IMG/VR virus record: IMGVR_UViG_3300007541_000129
Location: 1 to 29,250 of that record
Length of the DNA stretch: 29,250 bases
Origin: a virus
Strand: one strand, 5' to 3'
Part shown: positions 15,795 through 22,467 of the stretch, in pieces
Position numbering within the stretch: the first letter of the stretch is position 1
Layout of the letters: every line of letters starts with the position of its first letter
Translations under genes and position numbers: made by a program
The notes under the pieces: generated by a model
Told to the model about the DNA's origin: nothing
Seen by the model: only the letters and a program-made list of their open reading frames with translations
The model's database searches: none

Positions 15795-16514
15795 TCAGCC
15801 CAGCGAGTCAGGGTCTATGCCCCGCTCTCGCATCTTGTCTTTCATGCTCTGGACTACCTGCTTCATCAGGGCATCAAAGGCATCTGGGAAGTTGCGCTTT
15901 AGTTGCCTTGGCTGTTGAGCAGCAGTCACTAGGTGCTGGATCATCTCCATGTTGCCCTCACCGCCGAAGTCCTCTGGCTCTGGAATGGGTTGGTCATAGG
16001 TCGTATGGCGATACTCGCTCTTGCCATCTGCCGTAGTCCATTCATAGGCAAGATCGTTGGGCAATGAGATCGCTTTGAGCACAGAGCCGTCGTCGTTCAC
16101 GACCCTACACGCAAGAGCCATTGGATCTGCCCAACCATGCAACAGCATGACTGCCTCTTGTTCCTGAATGATCTCCAGCAACTTCTCCCTTGGGACTGGT
16201 GGCATGGCCAAAGAACACCTTGCTGCTTTGGCTTCACCCTCTTTCAGTTTCTGGAGAAGTTCCTCTACTGTCTCGGCGTTGGTAGTGCTTAGGTGCTTGG
16301 CATCTTTAGCAGCCTCAAGCGCTTCATCGCCATCGACATTGGCAACATAGAGCAATACCGAATCGGTACTGTCGCTGAACTCCTTGTCCAGTTCGGCAAA
16401 GAGCCCTTTGCTTACGATGCGAGCCTCATCATGCGACTCCTCTGTGAGTCTTGCATCCTCAGCCTCTACGATCTGACGGAGTTGATCCATCAGTTCCTTC
16501 TCGTTGTTGTCCAT
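15795..16514 (-). CDS. Third protein of the AAA-VWA operon (239 aa)
   Basis: The ATG at 16514 comes 2 nt after the VWA protein's TAG, so the three genes 18613-15795 form one operon. The N-terminal half is an acidic, probably coiled helical region (MDNNEKELMDQLRQIVEAED onward, then TVEELLQKLKEGEAKAA). The centre is a mixed alpha/beta domain with VMLLHGWADPMALACRVVND. The C-terminus is helical with MKQVVQSMKDKMRERGIDP. No recognised family. The context suggests a partner or client adaptor of the AAA-VWA pair. Confidence 0.75.
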   Translation of the reverse strand: MDNNEKELMDQLRQIVEAEDARLTEESHDEARIVSKGLFAELDKEFSDSTDSVLLYVANVDGDEALEAAKDAKHLSTTNAETVEELLQKLKEGEAKAARCSLAMPPVPREKLLEIIQEQEAVMLLHGWADPMALACRVVNDDGSVLKAISLPNDLAYEWTTADGKSEYRHTTYDQPIPEPEDFGGEGNMEMIQHLVTAAQQPRQLKRNFPDAFDALMKQVVQSMKDKMRERGIDPDSLG

Positions 16515-16516
16515 TG

Positions 16517-17848
16517 CTATTTCCTCCCCTGTAGTGATTTGAGTATTCGTACTGCTTGCTTTACATCCATTGCCTCGTGAATGTTGTGCCTACGGACTAG
16601 GTGCAAGCACTCATCCAGCAAGTTGTCTGAGCAATAGTCGTTTAGACCAGTTACCCGTTGGTCAGATACCCAAATGACTGGGTTCTTACTGCTTTGACGC
16701 AAGCCCAAGCCGTACTTGAGTGCTGGCGCATCACAGCCATTGCCACCTGGGAATGACGGCAAACGCCGTACACGCCTGCCCCTACGAGCAACGACCCAAG
16801 CGTTCGGGTATTCGTCGCTGGCATAGTTGCCCGTTGAGTAACAGAGCACAGTGCTACCAGCAGCGGAAGCCATGATCTCCTCCATGTCCTTCTCGGACAA
16901 GTGCATGGAACCAGAGCAGTCAAAGACCACTACCGCACCAAGAGCAGGTGACTTCTTGCCGAAGCAACGCCGTTGCTCATCGGTATAGAACCTGCTGATG
17001 TTACGGACAATCTTGCCTGTGTCTGAGTACCCAACCTTTCTGCCCATAAGACCAGAGTGTGTGATCTCTAGGTCAGGCTTCTCTACGAACAATGGATACC
17101 AACGATTGGACTCATAGCCCTTTGTTGGCTCACCGTTGCCGTAGTTCTGGGTCTTGGGCTTACGCCTGCCTTGCTCTTGATCTGCTTCTGCCATTGCCTT
17201 ACTTGCTTGCTCTGCGCCACGCTCTAGCACCTCAGCAAGGTACTTGTAGAACCACAGAGCACGGCGCTTGTAGTAAGCAGACTGTGAGTTGAGGCGAATG
17301 ACATCATGCAAGAAGCGGTATGAGGTCAATACATTCATGACATCCTCTTGCATAGTCCTTAGAGCAGACTGACGCTCTGGATCATCAACGCTAGCGAGTA
17401 GTTTGTCAAATGCGTCAGTGCCAATGTACTTTGCTGCTTCTAGCAACAACGACGGTGTTGGCTCTGGCTCTTTGAGCAACTGTGTGAGAATGTCCAACTG
17501 CACTGTGCCAACAGTAGGATCATCGCTATACACATACTCGTAAACGGTGAATGAAACTATGTGCTGAGCAGAAATGACTGCTGCTTCTGACACATTCCAC
17601 CTCTTGGCGTAGGTCTTTGTCTTTGGGAGAAAGAACCGTGCGTGCGTAAGAGCCACACGGCGCAACTTCCTAGACAGATAGCCCTCACCAATAGGGGCGT
17701 TGATGATGTGACTGCGCTTGGGCGTACCGAACTTGACGCTTACCCCGTTCAGATCAACAGCAGACGAGCCTTGCTCGTAAGTGTTGTGATCTAATAGGGG
17801 CCGTTTCGGTAGCGCCTCTGGCGTTACTAGGCGCTTGGGCGTAGACAT
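16517..17848 (-). CDS. VWA-domain protein, CobT-like (443 aa)
   Basis: The C-terminal third is a von Willebrand A domain: VVVFDCSGSM with the MIDAS residues D310, S312 and S314, and a later acidic residue in VIWVSDQRV (D396). The N-terminal 300 residues are helical and of unknown fold; Arg/Lys-rich stretches occur around 225-260. Stop/start spacing with the AAA gene is zero (TAAATG) and with the 239-aa gene 2 nt. AAA plus VWA pairs (MoxR/VWA, CobS/CobT, RavA/ViaA) act as ATP-driven chaperones or metal-insertion machines; the VWA subunit binds the client through the metal site. The client here is not visible. Cobalt chelation itself is unlikely since no corrin genes are present. Confidence 0.85.
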   Translation of the reverse strand: MSTPKRLVTPEALPKRPLLDHNTYEQGSSAVDLNGVSVKFGTPKRSHIINAPIGEGYLSRKLRRVALTHARFFLPKTKTYAKRWNVSEAAVISAQHIVSFTVYEYVYSDDPTVGTVQLDILTQLLKEPEPTPSLLLEAAKYIGTDAFDKLLASVDDPERQSALRTMQEDVMNVLTSYRFLHDVIRLNSQSAYYKRRALWFYKYLAEVLERGAEQASKAMAEADQEQGRRKPKTQNYGNGEPTKGYESNRWYPLFVEKPDLEITHSGLMGRKVGYSDTGKIVRNISRFYTDEQRRCFGKKSPALGAVVVFDCSGSMHLSEKDMEEIMASAAGSTVLCYSTGNYASDEYPNAWVVARRGRRVRRLPSFPGGNGCDAPALKYGLGLRQSSKNPVIWVSDQRVTGLNDYCSDNLLDECLHLVRRHNIHEAMDVKQAVRILKSLQGRK

Positions 17849-18613
17849 TTACACCTCCTCCATCTTTGCCAATGCCATTGCATCAACAACCTGCTCGGCA
17901 ATACGGGGCAAGCAGATCTCGGCGGAACGGCTGATGTCATTCGTGTTTGAGTAAGCACGAACAAACTCAACGAAGTTGCGCATTGAGTACCTGTCGCTAC
18001 CTGTCCTACGGCACATGGAATACGCCAAGTCCCTGATGTATTCGGGCAAGGACTGTACGGCTTCTGGGTGTGGCTCGTTGATCTCTACTTGCACAATGAG
18101 CCTGTCCTGAATCGCTCTAGCCAAGTCCTCTGGCTCTCCGTTCATTGTCGCTACGACGCTGAAGCCGTCAGCAGGCTTGATCACTTCGCCTGTTTCGGGG
18201 TGTTGCCAAGACGATGAAGCGTCTGTGTCAATGAGTGCCATGAGCCTTGACTCAATGTCGCCATTGACCCTGTCGATTTCGTCTACGACCAAACGACCAC
18301 CTGTTCTCCAAGCCTGAATGGCAACGCCCTCATGGAACTTGAGAGCCATCTGACCGTCAATGGCTGTTGGCTTGTAAACGCCAATGAGATCAGCGTCGGT
18401 CATCTCTTGGGTACAGACCAAGCGGTAAGTTGGCTTGCCGCTTGTGTGGTAGTTCATTGCGTAGAAGGTCTTACCTGTTCCGGGCAAACCGTGTAAGAGC
18501 ACTCGGTTTACGCCTGACTGCAAGGCAAAGTCTGCCTTCTCCCAAGCCGTCATTGGCTTGGTCTCTGGGGTAATGACCATGCGGTCACTGCCCGTTTCGG
18601 TTACGGTATCCAT
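17849..18613 (-). CDS. AAA+ ATPase, MoxR/CobS-like (254 aa)
   Basis: Walker A GLPGTGKT at 42-49, Walker B RLVVDEID at 107-114, sensor-1 VVATMN at 153-158, and AIQDRL (167-172) at the usual place of the arginine finger. The order, short length and paired VWA gene match the MoxR/CobS branch of AAA+ proteins. The ATG at 18613 is preceded by AAGGGAGATAAGCA. It heads the three-gene operon. A promoter-like repeat lies about 160 nt upstream, leaving a leader with two strong hairpins. The substrate is unknown. Phage relatives are often annotated CobS-like. Confidence 0.88.
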   Translation of the reverse strand: MDTVTETGSDRMVITPETKPMTAWEKADFALQSGVNRVLLHGLPGTGKTFYAMNYHTSGKPTYRLVCTQEMTDADLIGVYKPTAIDGQMALKFHEGVAIQAWRTGGRLVVDEIDRVNGDIESRLMALIDTDASSSWQHPETGEVIKPADGFSVVATMNGEPEDLARAIQDRLIVQVEINEPHPEAVQSLPEYIRDLAYSMCRRTGSDRYSMRNFVEFVRAYSNTNDISRSAEICLPRIAEQVVDAMALAKMEEV

Positions 18614-18654
18614 TGCTTATCTCCCTTGTTAGTTGTTACTGGTTTGGTTTGAGT

Positions 18655-18742
18655 GGCATACCGTTAGAACGGCAGTATGCCAGTGCCGTTTAGCCCAAGC
18701 GTCTAACTCACTTCGCTTACAGCCGAAGGGTATCGCTGTAAG
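18655..18742 (-). promoter_or_regulatory. Structured leader of the AAA-VWA operon
   Basis: The leader between promoter and ATG holds two stems. CTTACAGC/GCTGTAAG (18716-18723 with 18735-18742) has an 11-nt loop. GGCATA/TATGCC (18655-18660 with 18676-18681) encloses CCGT-TAGA-ACGG. Together they make a 5' leader of about 150 nt that could control translation or mRNA stability. I do not recognise a riboswitch class. Confidence 0.4.
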
Positions 18743-18767
18743 AGATCGCGACTCGGCGAAGGTCGGG

Positions 18768-18814
18768 TGCGACGCTACCCCGACCCCGACCGACTAGCAA
18801 CCCCGACCCCGACC
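18768..18814 (-). repeat. Intergenic repeat, copy 2
   Basis: This is the second copy of the element at 15205-15250. On the minus strand it has GGTCGGGGTCGGGGTTGC, then TAGTCGGTCGGGGTC. GGTCGGG units also flank it and can fold on themselves (GGTCGGG at 18761-18767 with CCCGACC on the other side). Confidence 0.6.
18772..18800 (-). promoter_or_regulatory. Promoter-like element upstream of the AAA-VWA operon
   Basis: Minus strand TTGCTA (18795-18800), 17 nt, TAGCGT (18772-18777), aligned base for base with the copy at 15209-15237. The -10 is a weak sigma70 match, so a modified polymerase or an activator such as the phage WhiB protein could be involved; that is speculation. Confidence 0.45.
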
Positions 18815-18872
18815 TATGCACTTAGGGCATAACACGAACAGGAACATCAGGGCATAAATGCGAAATCCCCAA

Positions 18873-18897
18873 GGACATAGCACCTTGGTGCTAGTCC
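18873..18897 (-). terminator. Possible terminator after the 180-aa gene
   Basis: GGAC/GTCC and TAGCACC/GGTGCTA form an 11-bp stem (18873-18897) with one bulged base and a tiny loop, about 40 nt past the 180-aa stop on the minus strand. It is followed by TTGGGGATTTCG, a poor T-tract. CCAAGG/CCTTGG (18869-18888) is a competing fold. The remaining bases to 18814 carry no gene. Confidence 0.4.
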
Positions 18898-18935
18898 CCG
18901 GGGGTCTCGTACGGAAGCGGAAGCGGTAGCTGGAG

Positions 18936-19478
18936 CTACCAGTTATAACAAGCTGTTGCTATTGCTCTCGTAAGTCTGTTGTCTGAACGGAATGATTCTG
19001 CTTTTGATTCACTCATTTCGTGTACCTCGTTGCCAAATCTTGCGATGACGTGAACTCCGGCAGAGGTGCACAGGCAAGTGATCTCTGTCGTTGTTCTGTC
19101 ATTGGACTCGGACGGCCTAACCCCTGTGTCGGTAGCGGAGGCGGAAGCCCAGCCCTCACACCTGATGATGATCCCGACAGAGCCGTCCTCCTTGCAACCA
19201 TGGATCATCTCTTCGTCCGTTAGCGCAATGTAGGGGTCAGGGTAGGTGCCGATGTGCTTCATGCCCATCATCGTGCCGTTGTCTGGCTGTTCCTCTGGTA
19301 GCACCATGGCCCACACTTCTGTGGTTCCCTCGAGCAGATCGCCACCCTGAGACAGCAGTTCTTTCTCTATCTCTTTGAAGTCTTCCATCTCGAGCTTCAG
19401 TCTGTCTTGTGTTGCGCTTACCGCAGCATCAAACAGAATCTTCTTTACCTCGTCCATAAGGTCTTCGTTGTTACTCAT
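18936..19478 (-). CDS. Hypothetical protein (180 aa)
   Basis: The ATG at 19478 overlaps the previous stop (ATGA), with AGGAGAG upstream. The N-terminus is acidic and helical (MSNNEDLMDEVKKILFDAAV). The middle is a beta-rich region with WAMVLPEEQ, GIIIRCEGWASASATDTG and TTEITCLCTSAGVHVIARFG. The alternating strands suggest a compact alpha/beta fold. No catalytic motif seen. Ends with TAG. Not recognised. Confidence 0.7.
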   Translation of the reverse strand: MSNNEDLMDEVKKILFDAAVSATQDRLKLEMEDFKEIEKELLSQGGDLLEGTTEVWAMVLPEEQPDNGTMMGMKHIGTYPDPYIALTDEEMIHGCKEDGSVGIIIRCEGWASASATDTGVRPSESNDRTTTEITCLCTSAGVHVIARFGNEVHEMSESKAESFRSDNRLTRAIATACYNW

Positions 19479-19684
19479 CAGCTCTCCTTCTTTGTTAGTT
19501 CCCGGTATCTGTAGGCAGCGTATTCCTTGCTCCTTGATACAGAATCTTCCGGAAGTATGTTTGCTATTCCGACGGCAAGATTCGCCACCATCGGCCTTAC
19601 GTGATCACCGCAGTTCAGTGCCAGTACCAGCACCTCAATCAGCAGGTTCTCCGCCTGTTCCTTTTCTTGTTTCGTCAACTGCAA
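19478..19684 (-). CDS. Hypothetical small helical protein (68 aa)
   Basis: The start is probably the TTG at 19684, with AAAGGGA 8 nt upstream; no ATG is available near the N-terminus. The protein has two helices (MQLTKQEKEQAENLLIEVLV and a second around VGIANILPEDSV). It overlaps the upstream zinc-ribbon gene by 50 nt and the next gene by 4 nt. Function unknown. Confidence 0.5.
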   Translation of the reverse strand: MQLTKQEKEQAENLLIEVLVLALNCGDHVRPMVANLAVGIANILPEDSVSRSKEYAAYRYRELTKKES

Positions 19685-19820
19685 CTTGGTTCCCTTTCTT
19701 TGTCTGCATGTCTACTTGACTGTGCTTGCCTGCATTGTTACAAGTCGGTGGTTCCGACAGCGCAACAAAAGTTATCAACTTTGCCCTACACGTTGGACAA
19801 ATCCATAGCTGTTTGTTCAT
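19635..19820 (-). CDS. Small zinc-ribbon-like protein (61 aa)
   Basis: The N-terminus carries CPTC (8-11) and a later PTCNNAGKH (25-33), a CxxC/CxxxxxH arrangement typical of small phage zinc-binding proteins. The rest is polar and Lys/Thr-rich. Start at ATG 19820, inside the end of the 142-aa gene (35-nt overlap); the ribosome site is weak. It overlaps the next gene by 50 nt in another frame, so one of the two may be shortened. The zinc motif favours this one as real. Confidence 0.55.
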   Translation of the reverse strand: MNKQLWICPTCRAKLITFVALSEPPTCNNAGKHSQVDMQTKKGNQVAVDETRKGTGGEPAD

Positions 19821-20214
19821 AGTCTTTGTATCCCGATCTGCATTGGCACTTCTTTACAACAGAGTATGTCTTGCCCTCCCATTCCTCGGTGTAAACCCAC
19901 CGCCCGATCCTCGGCGGATCCCCGTCGATAACCACGATACCGGTATCCCACCCGTCTCCGTTGCATCGGTGACAACTAACTTCGCGGACGCCCGCCCTCT
20001 GCATCTGGCGCACGATCTGCTTGACCCTGTTCAGCGTGGGGAATGTGATCTCCACCTGAATGAGGCTGAGCACTTTCTTTGCGTCTTCCTCGGACAGATC
20101 AATCAACACATCCTCTTGTCTCCATGCAGACTTGACTGTGTTGCGTGCGATGTTTGTCGTGGGGAAGTACCCACAGATCCTGTCAACGAACAGGTCGATG
20201 TTTTCTGGCCTCAT
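19786..20214 (-). CDS. Zinc-finger hypothetical protein (142 aa)
   Basis: Residues 1-90 are helical (MRPENIDLFVDRICGYFPTT onward). The second half contains CHRCNGDGWDTG and later KKCQCRSGY, a DnaJ-type CxxCxGxG half-site plus CxC that could bind one zinc. It probably contacts nucleic acid or protein. Starts at ATG 20214 within the end of the 63-aa gene and stops at TAG 19786. The context is a run of small overlapping regulatory-type genes after whiB. Confidence 0.7.
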   Translation of the reverse strand: MRPENIDLFVDRICGYFPTTNIARNTVKSAWRQEDVLIDLSEEDAKKVLSLIQVEITFPTLNRVKQIVRQMQRAGVREVSCHRCNGDGWDTGIVVIDGDPPRIGRWVYTEEWEGKTYSVVKKCQCRSGYKDYEQTAMDLSNV

Positions 20215-20374
20215 CTGCCTTCTCCCTTAGTCTCCTGAGTATCTCTTTATCTATTTCTACCAGTGCTTCGAACAGCTCTTGCTCTTCCATCTTGCCGACA
20301 TACACTCGTCTCAAGAACTTGGATGCAGAGCGAAGCGTTCTGTCGCTGATCACTTTTTGTTTTCCTTGCGCCAT
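20183..20374 (-). CDS. Hypothetical basic coiled protein (63 aa)
   Basis: ATG at 20374, with AGGATTCA just upstream, within the end of the WhiB gene (25-nt overlap). The protein is charged and helical throughout (MAQGKQKVISDRTLRSASKF, then EALVEIDKEILRRLREKADE), with heptad-like spacing suggesting a short coiled coil. No recognised family. Confidence 0.6.
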   Translation of the reverse strand: MAQGKQKVISDRTLRSASKFLRRVYVGKMEEQELFEALVEIDKEILRRLREKADEARKHRPVR

Positions 20375-20655
20375 TGAATCCTAATGTTCTTTCTCTCAAC
20401 TCCGGACAAGCCACCCCACACTCCGTGGTAGATGTCGTTGTCTAGTGCGAAGTCAAGACACTCTTGCTTTACAAGACACCTATTGCAGATGTCCTTTGCC
20501 ATTTTCAACTTGTCGTTCTCGCCCCTGTCCGGGAAGAACGTTGCACCCGGCAAACCGTTACATGCCGCATCGTCCATCCAGTCGAAGTGTTTGTTGATCA
20601 ACGACCAGTCGCTGAGTATCTCCATCCATAGCTCCCTTTTTTGTTGTTCATTCAT
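20350..20655 (-). CDS. whiB: WhiB-family Fe-S transcription regulator (101 aa)
   Basis: WhiB-like proteins bind a [4Fe-4S] cluster through four cysteines and act on the sigma factor region of RNA polymerase. All signature elements are present: C32, C57xxC60 and C66, followed by the GVWGGLSGVER turn (78-88) and a basic C-terminal tail (KNIRIQWRKENKK) for DNA. The length fits the family. Phage copies are known in actinobacteriophages and can alter host cell division or gene expression. ATG at 20655 follows GAGGG, right after the transglycosylase gene. This is the best indicator of an actinobacterial host. Confidence 0.93.
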   Translation of the reverse strand: MNEQQKRELWMEILSDWSLINKHFDWMDDAACNGLPGATFFPDRGENDKLKMAKDICNRCLVKQECLDFALDNDIYHGVWGGLSGVERKNIRIQWRKENKK

Positions 20656-20663
20656 TCAAGCCC

Positions 20664-21194
20664 TCACCCCTGGGGAAACCAGGGGCTCCAGCCTGCCACA
20701 TCAAATAGCAACTTTCCAGCTTTTAGATTTGTCAATGGATCCATCAGTGTCTGCTGATCACACACTCCCATCTGCTTGCATACAAGGCCGTGGTAATACT
20801 TGTGATCTTCCTTCCAATGGACACCGTTGATCTGCAGTAGACCAGTGTCCGACCTGTGATTCCATTCGGACACCCTGATCACATTGCAGTCCTTGTCTAC
20901 AACGTCACCTCCAGCCCGATACGGACATCCACCGGACTCTCTCAAGATAATGTGGGCAAGTTTCTTGTGTGTCTTGGGCGGCCAGCCAGCTTGAGTCGCC
21001 AGCTCCGGGAGCCAAGATACATCCCCATGTCGGAAGGTCGTTTGGGTCACGCTCCTCTTCTCCGGCTTCTTCAGAACCGCAGGGGGCGGTGAATAACTCC
21101 TGATTATTCCAGGAGCTTCTATCTGTTTCGCGTGCGCCATGACCGGCGAGCAAGCGATAATGGACACGGACAAAGCCCGTAGCAATAGCATCAT
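20664..21194 (-). CDS. Exported lysozyme-like transglycosylase (176 aa)
   Basis: I place the start at ATG 21194, with GGAGAGAG just upstream. A GTG at 21251 is in frame but would bury the signal peptide. The N-terminus (MLLLRALSVSIIACSPVMAHA) is a signal peptide with likely cleavage after AHA. Residues about 58-176 form a lysozyme-like fold: HIILRESGG with catalytic E86, DTGLLQINGVHW (116-127) and NLKAGKLLFDVAGWSPW. This is the pattern of soluble lytic transglycosylases and resuscitation-factor-like enzymes. It cuts peptidoglycan outside the membrane without a holin. It is separate from the endolysin cassette and next to whiB, so a role other than final lysis is possible (envelope remodelling, superinfection effects). 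Confidence 0.85.
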   Translation of the reverse strand: MMLLLRALSVSIIACSPVMAHAKQIEAPGIIRSYSPPPAVLKKPEKRSVTQTTFRHGDVSWLPELATQAGWPPKTHKKLAHIILRESGGCPYRAGGDVVDKDCNVIRVSEWNHRSDTGLLQINGVHWKEDHKYYHGLVCKQMGVCDQQTLMDPLTNLKAGKLLFDVAGWSPWFPQG

Positions 21195-21228
21195 TATCTC
21201 TCTCCATTCTACAACTCCCTTGAATTGC

Positions 21229-21681
21229 TTATTCTGTAAGGTTGAGAGCACTCATCATTTCTGAGAACTCAGATAGCAACATCAGCACTATACCGTCGGT
21301 TGTCCCGTCCGGCATGGCAACCATCACAAATGGACGATTGTCACCCAGCGCTTTTGCCGCATCGCTCTGTGCTTTCGCGTCTTTGAATCGTGTATGAATC
21401 GGACCGACTTGATTGCCCGCCTTGATCTCGGTACGAAAAACGCCACCCCAATTTTCTTCGTGACGGGTAAGATGACCACCCAGCCCAAGTTTCTTGCGGG
21501 CACGACGCGCTTTGGCATCGCCTTTAGATCGGTTACGTTTACCCCTAGCCGCAGGGTCGCCACAGTGTCGAACCCTACGCGCACCGTCACGACCTGGGCG
21601 CCCAAGGGTTCCGAACCTTGGACATCCATCGGCATTGCACTTGTCTTTGTTGCCTTCACATTCACCCTTCCTCTGATCCAT
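21229..21681 (-). CDS. Possible PD-(D/E)XK nuclease / resolvase-like protein (150 aa)
   Basis: The N-terminus has four cysteines (C8, C15, C20, C40), a plausible zinc site. Then comes a basic helix (RSKGDAKARRARKKLGL) and RHEENWGGVFRTEIKAG, in which E85-x-K87 fits the ExK half of a PD-(D/E)XK active site, with E75/E76 possibly completing it. The downstream part (KAQSDAAKALGDNRPFVMVAM, then DGTTDGIVLM) resembles a conserved actinobacteriophage protein next to recombination genes. A Holliday-junction resolvase role is an inference; the classical PD motif is not evident. ATG at 21681 lies inside the end of the 43-aa gene. Confidence 0.6.
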   Translation of the reverse strand: MDQRKGECEGNKDKCNADGCPRFGTLGRPGRDGARRVRHCGDPAARGKRNRSKGDAKARRARKKLGLGGHLTRHEENWGGVFRTEIKAGNQVGPIHTRFKDAKAQSDAAKALGDNRPFVMVAMPDGTTDGIVLMLLSEFSEMMSALNLTE

Positions 21682-21793
21682 CGACTGCTTCCTCGTATGC
21701 CTTGATGGCTTCGACCATCACTCTATGGTCCGACTCCATGGTTGCGTTGTACAGGCGCTCGGCAATTTCTTGCCAGTCAATTATGCGCCCCAT
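21662..21793 (-). CDS. Small acidic protein (43 aa)
   Basis: The ATG at 21793 overlaps the annealing protein's TGA (ATGA); TGA at 21662-21664. It encodes MGRIIDWQEIAERLYNATME, then SDHRVMVEAIKAYEEAVDGSEEG: two amphipathic helices, net acidic. The gap it fills would otherwise be the only space in this gene chain. Its 3' end overlaps the 150-aa gene by 20 nt. Function unknown; possible partner of the recombination proteins. Confidence 0.6.
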   Translation of the reverse strand: MGRIIDWQEIAERLYNATMESDHRVMVEAIKAYEEAVDGSEEG

Positions 21794-22467
21794 CAGTTCT
21801 GTTGCTCCTTGAACTTACTGATCAACATCGAAGCCTCACCCTTCGTGAGTTCATCAAGCTTGTTGATCAGACGACCAACGGTTGCACCGCAGAGGTCAAT
21901 CACATCTGACTGCGACGTAACCTCCATGCCACGAAGCACCGCACGAATCATGCCCAACTGCTTCGGCGAAGCTGGCTCGTCTGGGTTTTTGATTGACGGG
22001 GCCGTATCAACAACCTCACCACCAAACTGCTTGACCACGCTGTCAACTGCATCGGCAAGCATCTCGGGACTATCAGACTTGCTGTAGTTGTACGGCTTCT
22101 GAGCTGGAGCTGGACGTTCTGCTGGACGCTCGTTGTACCTGTTTACCTTCTCCATCTCCTGACGGCTAGGACGAGGTGCAGCTTTTGATTGGAATCCACA
22201 GTTGGCCAAACCACGGCCAATGGCTGACGTGTCTGCATTTTCCACGTGGGCAGTCTTATTGACTGGGCTAGAACCACGGACTTCTTCTGCGTATCCGGTG
22301 GCAACAGGGCGATCATCCTCACGGTTGAAATAAATCTCAGCCCTGATGACGACCTTGTTGTCGTCGTAGTGCACCATGCTTGTAAGGATGCGACCCTCGG
22401 GGTGCGCTTCCCAAAACTTGACAAGCCGTTCTTCGACTGTCTCGTAACTGTCTAGGTTGAATCCCAT
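21793..22467 (-). CDS. ERF/Rad52-like single-strand annealing protein (224 aa)
   Basis: The start is ATG 22467: it overlaps the exonuclease stop (TAATG) and AGGAGAAAG lies upstream. Upstream open codons to 22593 lack a ribosome site. Residues about 25-92 form a beta-strand region ending in ENADTSAIGRGLANCGF (76-92). This AETSAIGRALAxxG-type motif marks ERF-like annealing proteins of phages. A polar linker (95-150) leads to a C-terminal helical region (SPKQLGMIRAVLRGMEV) like those that contact SSB or the partner nuclease. With the preceding exonuclease it would make a Red-like pair for recombination and concatemer formation. Family assignment is by motif only. Confidence 0.75.
   Translation of the reverse strand: MGFNLDSYETVEERLVKFWEAHPEGRILTSMVHYDDNKVVIRAEIYFNREDDRPVATGYAEEVRGSSPVNKTAHVENADTSAIGRGLANCGFQSKAAPRPSRQEMEKVNRYNERPAERPAPAQKPYNYSKSDSPEMLADAVDSVVKQFGGEVVDTAPSIKNPDEPASPKQLGMIRAVLRGMEVTSQSDVIDLCGATVGRLINKLDELTKGEASMLISKFKEQQN

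Noticed and set aside
16517-18613. Cobaltochelatase (true CobS/CobT) for cobalamin synthesis
   Set aside because: No CobN or other corrin gene is present. Similarity is to the general AAA plus VWA architecture only.
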